Assembly (NCBI GenBank): GCA_963752695.1
Contig: CAVVZB010000003.1
Coordinates: 1-64,000, forward strand
Length of the DNA: 64,000 nucleotides
Source of the DNA: Bog-113 sp963752695
GTDB taxonomy: Bacteria; Acidobacteriota; Terriglobia; Bryobacterales; Bryobacteraceae
Direction of reading: 5' to 3'
Numbering within the stretch: the stretch's first letter is position 1; each line of letters starts with the position of its first letter. Shown in pieces: positions 40,987 through 49,945 of this stretch. The notes under the pieces were generated by a model. That model worked only from the letters and a program-made list of their open reading frames with translations. It had not been told where the DNA came from and did no database searches. Both the position numbers and the translations under genes were made by a program.

Positions 40987-41276
40987 TGGGCGCTTGCGAG
41001 TTGGTGCTCAACCAACCGTGCGATCCCGAATCCACCGCGCTGGCTTACCGCTTTAGCAAGCGCATCTTCCGCCATGCCGAGCGTGGTCGAGGAAGCCGAG
41101 TCGGACTCAGTTCCTCCTCCGAAACCACTGTTTCCGCTCTCTCTCGCGGAGCGCAACATCTGCGCCACCAGGAACGCCTCAAATTGCTGCGCCGCTTCAT
41201 GCAGCCCGTTTGTCCGCCCTTTCGGGGCCGGGGTCATCGGATCACCCGATAGTCTCTCTGTTCCTGAAACATCCAC
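40968..41276 (-). CDS. flgJ: FlgJ-type rod-binding protein (rod domain only)
   Basis: The rod-binding core is LHEAAQQFEAFLVAQMLRSAREsg-like (about 25-46) with a C-terminal GGFGIARLVEHQLAS. The 102-residue protein lacks the peptidoglycan hydrolase domain of longer FlgJ. It starts at GTG 41276, sharing one base with the flgI stop (TAGTG), with gagg upstream. Confidence 0.85.
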   Translation of the reverse strand: MDVSGTERLSGDPMTPAPKGRTNGLHEAAQQFEAFLVAQMLRSARESGNSGFGGGTESDSASSTTLGMAEDALAKAVSQRGGFGIARLVEHQLASAHQQVTE

Positions 41277-42385
41277 TAAATCACCTCTAACTCCGCCTCA
41301 AGTGCTCCGGCGGCTTTCAGACTTTGTAAGATCGCGATCACGTCTCGCGCGGTCGACCCAATTGCAGTAAGCGACCTGACAAGCTCCTCAACCGTGGCCC
41401 CCTGCTTCAAAACGATATTTCGTACTTTCTCGTCCTTCACTCCCACCGTGGTCTCGGGAACCACTTCCGTTGTTCCGTTCGAAAGCGGCCCAGGTTGCGA
41501 GACATTCACCAACGTTTGGATTTCAACCGAGAGGTTCCCGTGAAGAATGGCGACCGGGGAGATGTGCACCTCTTTGCCGAGAATGATCGTCCCCGTCCGT
41601 TCGTTCACCACGATCTTCGCCGCACGATCCACTTCCACCCCCAGCGACTCCAGTTCCGCCAAAAAATCGACGGAACGGCCAACAAATGCAGCCGGAAGCG
41701 CCACACTCACCATTGCCGAATTTTGGGCATGCGCTACGTCCTTCTTGTCCGCGGCGAAATGTTTGTTGATCGCCTCTGCGACACGGGAAGCGGTCATGAA
41801 GTCGGCCTGGTGCAGTTGTAGATTCAACTTTGACGTGATCACTATCGACGGTGCGCCCCGTTCAATCGTGGCCCCATCCGGGATGCGTCCGACCGTCGGG
41901 TGATTCACAGTAGCGATCGTCCCCTGGCGGCCAGCGGAGAATCCACCAGTGACCACCGCCCCCTGCGCCACCGCGTAAACGTCACCGTTCGCCGCCCGCA
42001 GGCTGGTCAATATCAGCAATCCACCCTGTAGGTTCGGAGCGTCGCCCATTGCCGCGACCGTTACGTCCAAGTGAACTCCCGGCTGCGCGAATGGGGGTAA
42101 AGTGGCCGTCACCATCACCGCCGCAGTGTTCTTTACCGTTAGTGCTGCTGCCGGGACAGTAACTCCCATCCGCTGTAGTAAATTCGCAAGACTCTGGACC
42201 GGGAACACCGTTTGTCTGCGATCTCCGGTCCCCGCTAGTCCCACGACCAGACCATATCCCAGAAGTTGGTTATCGCGTACTCCTTCCACGCTGACCAGCT
42301 CCTTCAAACGAGTGGTCGCTCGCCCGGAGCCCGCACTTAGCAGTACAAGTAGAACCGTGGATAAAGACCGTGTTAAAGATTGCAT
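41276..42385 (-). CDS. flgI: Flagellar P-ring protein
   Basis: The 369-residue protein has a signal peptide (TVLLVLLSAGSGRAT) and the FlgI signature RLKELVSVEGVRDNQLLGYGLVVGLAGTGDR near the N-terminus, with NEEGTIILG-like NERTGTIILGKEV later. It forms the periplasmic P ring around the rod. Its presence indicates a Gram-negative wall. Confidence 0.96.
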   Translation of the reverse strand: MQSLTRSLSTVLLVLLSAGSGRATTRLKELVSVEGVRDNQLLGYGLVVGLAGTGDRRQTVFPVQSLANLLQRMGVTVPAAALTVKNTAAVMVTATLPPFAQPGVHLDVTVAAMGDAPNLQGGLLILTSLRAANGDVYAVAQGAVVTGGFSAGRQGTIATVNHPTVGRIPDGATIERGAPSIVITSKLNLQLHQADFMTASRVAEAINKHFAADKKDVAHAQNSAMVSVALPAAFVGRSVDFLAELESLGVEVDRAAKIVVNERTGTIILGKEVHISPVAILHGNLSVEIQTLVNVSQPGPLSNGTTEVVPETTVGVKDEKVRNIVLKQGATVEELVRSLTAIGSTARDVIAILQSLKAAGALEAELEVI

Positions 42386-42394
42386 GGTTAGTTG

Positions 42395-43093
42395 TTAGAA
42401 CGGCAGCAGTCCCAGTAATAGCCGGTACAGGATCATCGGTCTGCGTACCGCGTCGGCCACCACTCCGCGCCCGTTCACCTGAATTTCTAGATCGCCGAGC
42501 AGATTGGATGGAACCGAGTTAGCAGCATTCAGATCCTCGGGCCGAACGACGCCGCGCACTGTAATCAATTGGCGCTCGGCGTTAATCGCGAGTAACTTCG
42601 TACCTTCCACCACTAGGTACCCGTTCGGCAGCACATGAGTAACTCGCGCCGTAAGAGTAGTGGTCAGCGTGGTGGTTCGCGAAGTTGTCCCTGACCCGTC
42701 GAGCGTGGTTGACCCGCCAAGATTTGCCAGGTTGGCCCAAGGTCCAGTAGCACGCGTCAACCCGGCCAGCGCCGTAATCGAATTCTGCGCCTTCGAGGTG
42801 CGCGCGGTCTTGGTGGCGCCCGTGCTGACCGCCGACGCAGATTCCGATACCAGCACGGTTACGATATCGTCCACCTGAGTTGCCTTCAGGTCGCGAGTCA
42901 CGTCTTGCAGACGGCCGCTCGGCGACCAAAGCGACCCCGCATTTCCTTCACCGCTTGCATTCATGTCATAGCGGCTCATTGCTTGATCCACGTACGTGTC
43001 CAGCGCGCTCGGCGGTGGAAGCGGTTTTAGCCTCTTGTTACTCGCCATCGTCGAAACAGTAACGATCAAGAACAACATCGATAGTCGATTCAA
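42395..43093 (-). CDS. flgH: Flagellar L-ring protein
   Basis: The FlgH core is present: SLWSPSGRLQDVTRDLKATQVDDIVTVLVSESASAVSTGATKT and THVLPNGYLVVEGTKLLAINAERQLITVRGVVRPEDL. The signal peptide (LSMLFLIVTVSTMAS) has no lipobox Cys, unlike classical FlgH lipoproteins, so ring anchoring may differ. It overlaps flgA by 4 bp. Confidence 0.93.
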   Translation of the reverse strand: MNRLSMLFLIVTVSTMASNKRLKPLPPPSALDTYVDQAMSRYDMNASGEGNAGSLWSPSGRLQDVTRDLKATQVDDIVTVLVSESASAVSTGATKTARTSKAQNSITALAGLTRATGPWANLANLGGSTTLDGSGTTSRTTTLTTTLTARVTHVLPNGYLVVEGTKLLAINAERQLITVRGVVRPEDLNAANSVPSNLLGDLEIQVNGRGVVADAVRRPMILYRLLLGLLPF

Positions 43094-44007
43094 TTGCTGT
43101 TACTCCCTCTTAGAACATCCTGGTTTAAACTCACCAGCACGCTATCGTCTCCGTTAACCAGAGCCCGGAAAGCCTTCCCACTCGATAGGTTGCGAATCGA
43201 AATCACGTCTCCGGTCCTTCCGCCACTTACCGCCAGCCCTTTCAGCACGAGCCGGGTCGCGCCGTCTCGCACTTCCACGTTCACCATAGACCCCGGATTG
43301 ACCTGCCGCGGTTTCTGCACGGAGCTAAGCGCGATCGCATCGCCAGGCCTGAGATGTTTTAAACTGATCTGGCCCGCAACCTGATCGATCCGCGACGCCA
43401 GTTCGAGTCCACCAATGCCGCTTTCCCGACGCTCCAGTGAAACCTGCTCCGGCAGCACCTCCGCCCCGGCGGGAATGTCCGCTTTGACGGTGATGACGAT
43501 CTGATCAACATGAATGTGCGCCCGTACCCAAACCGGATAACGCCGCGCATTTCCGTACAGCACATAGCCCCGCAGCAAGGTGGATGTTGCCGTCCGCGAA
43601 GCACCCTCGGCGGGTTTCGGGATCACAAGCGGACCCACGGGAACTGCCTGTTGACTCCGGTCCAGCAATTCGATTTTGGCTTCGTTTGGCGCCCACACGC
43701 GAATGGCGTCCAGGATTTCTGTGTCCTGGAGCAAACGCGTTTTCCGCTCGAAACAGATTGCCGAAAATGTTGTCTGACCCTCACTTCCAGAGCGCAGTGC
43801 AATGCGCGCGAGCTCGGCCGGCCAGAATACGCGTGTCGCGCCGGGTTCCGGGGAATACGCCAAGGCCTGTTCGCCGTCCGCAATTGTTAGGCGGGGTTCG
43901 GCGAGCGTCAGGTCCTGCGCGAGTATGCGGTCGCCCTCTACCTTATGGCACGGCTGTGACGCCGATGCTCCAACAACAGCCAACAACCAAATCGATGTCG
44001 CGATCAT
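43090..44007 (-). CDS. flgA: P-ring assembly chaperone FlgA
   Basis: After a signal peptide (IWLLAVVGASASQ) the C-terminal SAF-like domain carries DIPAGAEVLPEQVSLERRESGIGGLELASRIDQVAGQISLKHLRPGDAIALSSVQKPRQVNPGSMVNVEVRDG, the FlgA signature. It helps FlgI assemble into the P ring. It overlaps both flgG and flgH by 4 bp. Confidence 0.9.
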   Translation of the reverse strand: MIATSIWLLAVVGASASQPCHKVEGDRILAQDLTLAEPRLTIADGEQALAYSPEPGATRVFWPAELARIALRSGSEGQTTFSAICFERKTRLLQDTEILDAIRVWAPNEAKIELLDRSQQAVPVGPLVIPKPAEGASRTATSTLLRGYVLYGNARRYPVWVRAHIHVDQIVITVKADIPAGAEVLPEQVSLERRESGIGGLELASRIDQVAGQISLKHLRPGDAIALSSVQKPRQVNPGSMVNVEVRDGATRLVLKGLAVSGGRTGDVISIRNLSSGKAFRALVNGDDSVLVSLNQDVLRGSNSN

Positions 44008-44795
44008 TTGACCATGTTGTTTACTTGCTGGTACATCTGATCGGCCGCCGTGACCACTTTCGAACTGGCCTCAAACCCACGTTGAGCCACAATCATGTTG
44101 ATGAACTCCTGCACGACGCTCACGTTCGATTGCTCGGTATAACCCTGAAGCAGGGTGCCCAAGCCTTCCTGACCGCCCGGTGCGCCAATCTGTGCCTCGC
44201 CCGATGCATCCGTCGGAAAGAAAAGATTCTCACCGATCGCATTCAATCCCGCGGGATTTTGAAAGTTGGCAAGTTGGATTTGCCCGGCTGTTTGGCTTGC
44301 CGACTGGCCGGCAAGTTGATAGCTCACCGTTCCATCCGTCGCGATCTGAATGTTCAGCGCTGTCTGTGGAATCGTAATCTGCGGTTCCAGCGCCTCGCCG
44401 CTGCTTGAAACCACATTCCCGTCTTTATCCAGGTGAAAGCTGCCGTCCCGCGAATATGCGATGTCCCCATTAGCGCGGCGGATTTGGAAAAATCCTTTCC
44501 CTTGAACCGCTAGATCGAGCGGGTTGTCTGTCTGGGAGAAGCTTCCTTCCGAGAAGATGATCTCGTTCGATGACGTCCGCGTTCCCAAACCAACCTGTAG
44601 CCCGGTCGGGACCACCGTCTGTTGGCTTGCCGATGAGCCCGGAGCCACCATGTTCTGATAAACCAGATCCTGGAATTGAGCCCTGCGCATCTTATATCCT
44701 GCGGTATTGGCGTTGGCCAGGTTGTTGGCGATATTGTCTATGTTTAACTGCTGTGCAGTCATTCCACTTGCCGCGCTGTAGAGTGCTCGAATCAT
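44004..44795 (-). CDS. flgG: Flagellar distal rod protein FlgG
   Basis: The 263-residue rod protein has the N-terminal MIRALYSAASGMTAQQLNIDNIANNLANANTAGYK motif, DNPLDLAVQGKGFFQI in the core, and the C-terminal EFINMIVAQRGFEASSKVVTAADQMYQQVNNMVK helix. It forms the driveshaft of the basal body. Confidence 0.95.
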   Translation of the reverse strand: MIRALYSAASGMTAQQLNIDNIANNLANANTAGYKMRRAQFQDLVYQNMVAPGSSASQQTVVPTGLQVGLGTRTSSNEIIFSEGSFSQTDNPLDLAVQGKGFFQIRRANGDIAYSRDGSFHLDKDGNVVSSSGEALEPQITIPQTALNIQIATDGTVSYQLAGQSASQTAGQIQLANFQNPAGLNAIGENLFFPTDASGEAQIGAPGGQEGLGTLLQGYTEQSNVSVVQEFINMIVAQRGFEASSKVVTAADQMYQQVNNMVK

Positions 44796-44814
44796 ATTAT
44801 TCCTTGTTATCTAA

Positions 44815-45564
44815 TTACTGACTTACTCGCGCTACTTCCTCAATGGCGTACTTATTCATGTCGGAGCCGATTCCAATCGCCTTCTGCAAGCTCTCGAATT
44901 GGCGCATCACATCGACCAGCCGAACTGCCGACTCAGCAGGTCCCACATTGCTGTCCTCGATATGGCCCTGATGAACAGTAGCTGTCGACAAAGAAGCTTT
45001 GATCTTCGGGTCCACGCTGAAGAAATAATTCATTCCCTGCTTTTCCAGACCTTGCTGGTCGGAGTAGCTCAGTACCGCGAGCTGACCGAGGTCCTGACCA
45101 CCTTGCCTGAGAATCCCGTCTTGACTAATTTCAATCGGGCCAGCACCGGTAAGTTGGACCGTGCCGCCGTCTTTGGTGCGAACGGGATAGCCATCGCCAG
45201 TCGTCACTAATCCGGTCGCGCTGCTTCGAAAGCTCCCGTTTCGCGTGTACAGTACCCCGCTCGGTCCATTCACCGCAAAAAAGCCCTGGCCTTGCAGCGC
45301 GACATCCAGCGGATTGCCGGTCTCCCGTAAGTTGCCCTGAGAGTAGTCGGTCCAACGCTTCTCAATCAGTGGCTGTTGGTCGGGGAGCGGACTTATGCCT
45401 TGCTCGGCCGGGTCGGAAGCTTCCGCCGCGACATACACGCTGTAAAACTCGCGATCGCCTTTGTAGCCCCCGGTGTTCGCGTTGGCAATGTTGTTAGCCA
45501 ACATCTCGAGCGATTCCATGCGAGCGCGCATTCCACTGGCAGCCGAGATCATTTGTGGATCCAT
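44815..45564 (-). CDS. flgF: Flagellar proximal rod protein FlgF
   Basis: This FlgF/G-type protein has ISAASGMRARMESLEMLANNIANANTGGYK at the start, GNPLDVALQGQGFFAV in the core and VRLVDVMRQFESLQKAIGIGSDMNKYAIEEVARV at the end. It precedes flgG and diverges more, so it is called FlgF. ATG 45564 has gaggagag upstream. Confidence 0.85.
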   Translation of the reverse strand: MDPQMISAASGMRARMESLEMLANNIANANTGGYKGDREFYSVYVAAEASDPAEQGISPLPDQQPLIEKRWTDYSQGNLRETGNPLDVALQGQGFFAVNGPSGVLYTRNGSFRSSATGLVTTGDGYPVRTKDGGTVQLTGAGPIEISQDGILRQGGQDLGQLAVLSYSDQQGLEKQGMNYFFSVDPKIKASLSTATVHQGHIEDSNVGPAESAVRLVDVMRQFESLQKAIGIGSDMNKYAIEEVARVSQ

Positions 45565-45802
45565 GATGAAGCTCTCCTCTTGCCCTTGAAGGTGCACGCT
45601 GGACACCTATTCCGTGATTTTGTCTAAGTTGTTGAAACGCGTCACGATTCAGGTCCTCGGTTGGCTCCGCGAAATGGTCGATCGCGGCAAAAATTTGCCG
45701 CAACGCTCGTCTTGCGCCACTTGTTTGGCAGTGGCCGGTGACGCTAAATCCATACTCTCCAACCATTTGCATGTTGGTCTGCCAGCTGCAATACATTGAT
45801 GT
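45565..45802. promoter_or_regulatory. Divergent flagellar control region flgF/fliK
   Basis: The space between the two divergent operons contains an 18-bp dyad (gcggcaaa-aa-tttgccgc, 45684-45701) that overlaps a wider repeat (ccgcga 45667-45672 / tcgcgg 45682-45687). It is the best operator candidate for the flagellar hierarchy seen here. Confidence 0.5.
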
Positions 45803-47086
45803 GTGATTACTCCATCCTCATCGGTTCATGCCGCCCAAGGGAAAAATATAGGTGCTACGAACCATGCTGCAAGCTCGCGTAATCCACTTCTAAGCGGGTT
45901 CTGGAATCGCGCCCCTTTTGCCACCGATGATGCGGACGCGCCGGCGCCGTCTGACGACCGCCCTAGCGGGAACACGACCAAAACTATGAGTAACGCTGAC
46001 GGCTTGCGTTTCCCGGACTGGGTCAATGGCAAGACTTCACTCACTTCGTGTCCTGTAATCGCTGGTGGTCCCAACAAAGTCAAGACCGTGCCGCCCGATT
46101 CTTTATCTCGCGATCCGAAGCTGGCGCCTGAGGCAGAGCCTTCCGGGAAGAACGCCCCGGAGCCGTCCCACGCCCGTGCGATTGAGACATTACTCCCCGC
46201 CATTTCGGATGCGCTCCGCCGTGACATGCTTCCTCTTGCGTTGTCTTTTCCGAAGCCTAGGCCTACCGAATCCGTTAACTCCGCGTCCATGGAAATCGGC
46301 CGTGAAGTTCGTCCGTTTGAAGCGGCAGCACCGGAGAAGACTGAGAGCTTAGCAGCGGCTCCCGGCGAACTCGCCTTTCACGCTGAAATTCGATTGCACC
46401 AGCCTGGGGAACTTGGACCGCAGCCTTCACCGATCCAATCTGAAAACAAGTACCAGTCCCCTGGCGCATTGCTCGCTAGTGAGATCAAGCGGGCCGAAGC
46501 CGCACCTTCCTCAGTGGGTGCTGCAGACGGAATGGCCTCACCTGCCCAACAAGTCAAAGCAGGCATCGAACTCAATGAAGTTCAACCTGGGGCCAAGCCC
46601 TCGGTCCCGGTGCGCCCGTTCGAACCGATTACTGAAATTCGCTCCACACCCGTAGCCGCGCCGTCGTTGAAAGAAATCTCCTTTCAAATACCCGGATCGC
46701 GGGGAGTAGAAATCAAGTTAACCGAAAGTGCGGGTCAAGTCCGGATCGATGTGCGTAGCGGTGACGCCATGCTTACTCGGGACTTGCGCGGCAACCTTCA
46801 TGAGTTGGTCAGCAGCTTGGATAAGAAAGGTTTTAACTCCGAAGTGTCCCACCCCGTGGAATCGACTGTCTTAAATGGAGGGCTGATGGATTCGTCCAGC
46901 CACGCCGCGTCCAGCCACGGTTCGTCCGACGGCCAGAACGATCCTACCGGCCGTCACCCGCGAGAGCAATCCGAACGAGAGCGGCAAAATCCGTCAGATC
47001 CATCCGATGACCGCCGCAATCAGAAACCGCCCGCCGTGGCGTGGTACGACGCAATTCAAACCCACTTAGAAACGAGACAAGCATGA
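45803..47086 (+). CDS. fliK: FliK-like hook-length control protein
   Basis: The first 280 residues are low-complexity, Pro/Ala/Ser-rich and disordered, typical of the ruler region. The C-terminal domain (about 290-360: ISFQIPGSRGVEIKLTESAGQVRIDVRSGDAMLTRDLRGNLHELVSSLDKKGF) matches the FliK_C core that switches export specificity. The GTG start (45803) is uncertain. It overlaps flgD by 4 bp. Confidence 0.75.
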   Translation: MITPSSSVHAAQGKNIGATNHAASSRNPLLSGFWNRAPFATDDADAPAPSDDRPSGNTTKTMSNADGLRFPDWVNGKTSLTSCPVIAGGPNKVKTVPPDSLSRDPKLAPEAEPSGKNAPEPSHARAIETLLPAISDALRRDMLPLALSFPKPRPTESVNSASMEIGREVRPFEAAAPEKTESLAAAPGELAFHAEIRLHQPGELGPQPSPIQSENKYQSPGALLASEIKRAEAAPSSVGAADGMASPAQQVKAGIELNEVQPGAKPSVPVRPFEPITEIRSTPVAAPSLKEISFQIPGSRGVEIKLTESAGQVRIDVRSGDAMLTRDLRGNLHELVSSLDKKGFNSEVSHPVESTVLNGGLMDSSSHAASSHGSSDGQNDPTGRHPREQSERERQNPSDPSDDRRNQKPPAVAWYDAIQTHLETRQA

Positions 47087-47421
47087 GCACAATCAACGGT
47101 ACTTCAAGTCTTGGTGTTGATCCAACAATGACCGCATCGCCGCAGGCAAGTACCACGGCGGCCTCGGCCAACTCCACCGCGGCTCTCACCAGCGAGAATA
47201 CATTCCTGAAACTGCTGGTCGCGCAGATCAAGAATCAGGACCCTACAAATCCCACCGACCCCACCCAGTTCGTCGCACAACTCACGCAGTACAGCGAACT
47301 GGAGCAATTGATTCAGATCAACGGAAACATCAAGACTATGGGCGGAACTCCGGCAGTGGCGACCCCCAATCCCGGCGGCGCTGTCCCCGTTCCTTCGCAA
47401 ACGATTACTCCCCAACCCTAG
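47083..47421 (+). CDS. flgD: FlgD hook cap protein, short form
   Basis: The conserved N-terminal core is FLKLLVAQIKNQDPTNPTDPTQFVAQLTQYSELEQLIQIN. After residue about 85 only a Pro/Thr-rich tail remains, so the tudor-Fn3 domains of long FlgD (about 220 residues) are missing; the protein is 112 residues. Minimal FlgD of this length occurs in other phyla. ATG 47083 overlaps the fliK stop. Confidence 0.87.
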   Translation: MSTINGTSSLGVDPTMTASPQASTTAASANSTAALTSENTFLKLLVAQIKNQDPTNPTDPTQFVAQLTQYSELEQLIQINGNIKTMGGTPAVATPNPGGAVPVPSQTITPQP

Positions 47422-47430
47422 GACTATTCC

Positions 47431-48705
47431 ATGATGAATTCTTTAAATACAGCACTTACCGCTCTCACCGCCGATTCAACAGCCGTCGACGTCATCGGGA
47501 ACAATCTGGCCAACTTGGACACCACTGGCTTTAAAGCTTCGAACGTATCGTTTCATGACTTGGTCAACCAGCAAGTCGGCGGCTCGGCGAGCCCCGGGTT
47601 CGGCGTCAGCTCGCCAGGAATCGTTCAAGTCTATAGCCAGGGCACCCCGCAGCCAACCAATAGCCCCTACGACGCCTCGATCCAGGGCAACGGATTCTTC
47701 ATCGTCAGTGGCCAAAACAACAGTCAGTTCTTCACGCGCGATGGCAACTTCTCTGTCGATAACAAGGGCGCTCTAGTCACCAGCTCTGGCGAACACGTGC
47801 AAGGTTGGGGCGCTACTAACGGGAAGGTCGATACGTCCGGGCCGCTGACAAACCTCGTGTTGCCCACTGCTGGCTTGAATGCCCCCGTGGCGACCGCGAA
47901 CATCTCTTCTCAAGTAAATCTGGATGCCTCCCAGGCAGTTGGCTCCACCGGGGCGTCCTTCTCGCATCCGTTCCAGGTATACGATTCACTCGGGGCCACT
48001 CACGTCGTTACCCTTAACTTTCAGAAAACAGCCGCGAACACTTGGACCTACACGGCTACGGTGCCGGGGGAGGACCTGACAACTGGTACTGCCGGAACAC
48101 CGTCGCAGGTCGCGACGGGTACCTTAACCTTCGACTCGCAAGGTAACCTGCTAAGTCCTCCGCCACCCCCGCCGGCTGCCAACGCCAGCATTCCTCTACC
48201 TATTACTGGGCTGGCGGACGGCGCCGCGGACATGAACATTAGCTACGCGATCTGGAACACCAGCGGCCCGGTTCCGATTTCCAACCTCACTCAGGTCGTC
48301 AGCCCTTCAGCGGCTGGCGGCGATTCGCAGGATGGGTCGGGTGCTTCGGAGATTGCCAACGTCAGCATCGGCGCTCACGGTGAGATCACCGCAGCTTACA
48401 ACGGAGGCCAAAGCCGGGTCATCGGCCAAATCGCGCTTGCCTCCATTCCCAATCCGGACACGTTAATCGGCGTTGGACAAGGAAACCTTCAGCTCAGCAG
48501 CGCCACGGGCTTAGCGAGCATCGGAGTCCCGAACACCGGGAGCCGCGGCGACATTCTCGGCAGTAGCCTCGAATCATCCACCGTCGACATCTCGAGCCAG
48601 TTCACCAACCTGATTGTGTATCAACGTTCCTACGAGGCCAACGCCAAGGTGGTCACGACTTCGAACACCCTGCTTCAGGACACCATTTCTCTCATTCCCG
48701 CATGA
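47431..48705 (+). CDS. flgE: Flagellar hook protein FlgE
   Basis: The 424-residue hook protein has N-terminal LNTALTALTADSTAVDVIGNNLANLDTTGFK and C-terminal VDISSQFTNLIVYQRSYEANAKVVTTSNTLLQDTISLIP. A Pro-rich loop (SPPPPPPAAN) sits in the middle. The stop overlaps fliN by 4 bp. Confidence 0.94.
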   Translation: MMNSLNTALTALTADSTAVDVIGNNLANLDTTGFKASNVSFHDLVNQQVGGSASPGFGVSSPGIVQVYSQGTPQPTNSPYDASIQGNGFFIVSGQNNSQFFTRDGNFSVDNKGALVTSSGEHVQGWGATNGKVDTSGPLTNLVLPTAGLNAPVATANISSQVNLDASQAVGSTGASFSHPFQVYDSLGATHVVTLNFQKTAANTWTYTATVPGEDLTTGTAGTPSQVATGTLTFDSQGNLLSPPPPPPAANASIPLPITGLADGAADMNISYAIWNTSGPVPISNLTQVVSPSAAGGDSQDGSGASEIANVSIGAHGEITAAYNGGQSRVIGQIALASIPNPDTLIGVGQGNLQLSSATGLASIGVPNTGSRGDILGSSLESSTVDISSQFTNLIVYQRSYEANAKVVTTSNTLLQDTISLIPA

Positions 48706-48950
48706 TGACCCTCGAGGAATTTGAGTTCGTGGCCGATTGCAACGTCGATGTAGCTGTCGAACTCGATCGCCGCATGATGAAAATGCGGGACATCCTAGCC
48801 ATCCGCGTGGGCGCGACCATTCCGCTCACCCGGGCGGCCGGGGAGAACATGGACCTCTATATCGGAGGTGCCCGCATCGGTTTTGGAGAAATCGTGGTCA
48901 GCGACGCCACTACGGGTTTTCGCATTACGAGTTTTTGCGTCGAGAACTAG
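48702..48950 (+). CDS. fliN: Flagellar switch protein FliN (SpoA domain)
   Basis: The 82-residue protein is one SpoA domain: DCNVDVAVELDRRMMKMRDILAIRVGATIPLTRAAGENMDLYIGGARIGFGEIVVSDATTGFRIT. FliN forms the lower C-ring. It is unusually short at the N-terminus. A second SpoA-like protein is encoded at 54930. Confidence 0.87.
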   Translation: MMTLEEFEFVADCNVDVAVELDRRMMKMRDILAIRVGATIPLTRAAGENMDLYIGGARIGFGEIVVSDATTGFRITSFCVEN

Positions 48951-48951
48951 C

Positions 48952-49218
48952 TTGGAATCTCTGGAACAGTTGGCTATCGCGGGTGCAGTGCTCGCTGCTT
49001 TTGCCCTTGCGCTTTGGGCACTACAGCGGCGAGGATGGCTCCGTCTCGCCTCGCCAGCGCTCCGGAGAGGTGCCCGGCGTGAGCTGGAAGTCGTTGAGCG
49101 CGTTGCTCTTACCCCCCAACACTCTCTTTGCCTCGTTCGGCTTCGTTCCCGCACTTTTCTTATCGCAACCGCTCCAAATACCTGCACACTTCTGCACAAT
49201 GAGGAGCAGCAGCCTTGA
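48952..49218 (+). CDS. fliO: FliO-like export-gate protein
   Basis: One membrane helix (LAIAGAVLAAFALALWAL) precedes a FliO-type core (ELEVVERVALTPQHSLCLVRLRSRTFLIATAP). The 88-residue protein lies between fliN and fliP, the canonical site. It begins at TTG 48952, one base after fliN ends. FliO assists FliP complex assembly. Confidence 0.78.
   Translation: MESLEQLAIAGAVLAAFALALWALQRRGWLRLASPALRRGARRELEVVERVALTPQHSLCLVRLRSRTFLIATAPNTCTLLHNEEQQP
49183..49199. repeat. Third TGCACA-type direct repeat pair
   Basis: TGCACACTTCTGCACAA has the same 10-bp spacing and two mismatches to 8364-8380. It lies 16 bp before the fliP start, within fliO. Confidence 0.3.
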
Positions 49219-49943
49219 AGAGGCTCGTCGTTCTCGCGGGACTATGGTCCGGAGCTTCGCTTCTAGCCGCGCCCGCTACTCCGTTCCCGGGTCTTCCCTC
49301 GAACGGCACCGTACTGAGCGAGCCAACCCAGATCATCCTTCTGTTGACTCTGCTCACGATGCTTCCAGCAATCGTGATGTCGATTACCCCATTCCTGCGC
49401 ATTGCGATTGTCCTGCACTTTTTAAGGCAGGCCCTAGGGACTCAAAACACGCCGTCTAATCAAGTCCTTCTCGGCCTCAGCCTGTTCCTGACGATGGTGC
49501 TGGTACAGCCTGTGGCTTCCGACATCTACGATCACGCCTGGCTCCCGGTAGAGAAGGGAAGCATGACGATGGAGCAGGGCATGGCCGAAGGTTCCAAGCC
49601 CTTGCGCACGTTTCTCAGTAAGTTCGTGCGTGAGAAGGATGTCCAGCTTTTCTTGGATATTTCGCACTCCCCGCATCCTCATACGCCCGCTGACCTCGAT
49701 CTCAAGGTCCTCATTCCGGCCTACATATTGAGCGAGCTCAAAGCCGGGTTCCAAATTGGCGCTGTCATTTACCTCCCTTTTCTCGTCATCGATTTCGTGG
49801 TGGCATCGGTCACGCTCTCGATCGGGATGGTGCAATTGCCGCCCGCGATGATCTCGGCGCCTTTTAAAATCCTGCTCTTTGTCCTAATCGATGGCTGGAA
49901 CCTCGTAGTCGGGTCGCTGATGAAGAGCTTCCTCTCGCATTAA
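49215..49943 (+). CDS. fliP: Flagellar export gate FliP
   Basis: A signal peptide and four helices with MLPAIVMSITPFLRIAIVLHFLRQALGTQNTPSNQVLLGLSLFLTM and DLKVLIPAYILSELKAGFQIGAVIYLPFLVIDFVVAS match FliP. It starts at TTG 49215 after gaggagcagcagc. Confidence 0.95.
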   Translation: MKRLVVLAGLWSGASLLAAPATPFPGLPSNGTVLSEPTQIILLLTLLTMLPAIVMSITPFLRIAIVLHFLRQALGTQNTPSNQVLLGLSLFLTMVLVQPVASDIYDHAWLPVEKGSMTMEQGMAEGSKPLRTFLSKFVREKDVQLFLDISHSPHPHTPADLDLKVLIPAYILSELKAGFQIGAVIYLPFLVIDFVVASVTLSIGMVQLPPAMISAPFKILLFVLIDGWNLVVGSLMKSFLSH

Positions 49944-49945
49944 AC

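Noticed and set aside
45763..45790. Minus-strand sigma-54-like GG-N11-GC element before flgF
   Set aside because: The -24/-12 spacing is 11 rather than 10 bases and the -12 element is ATGC.
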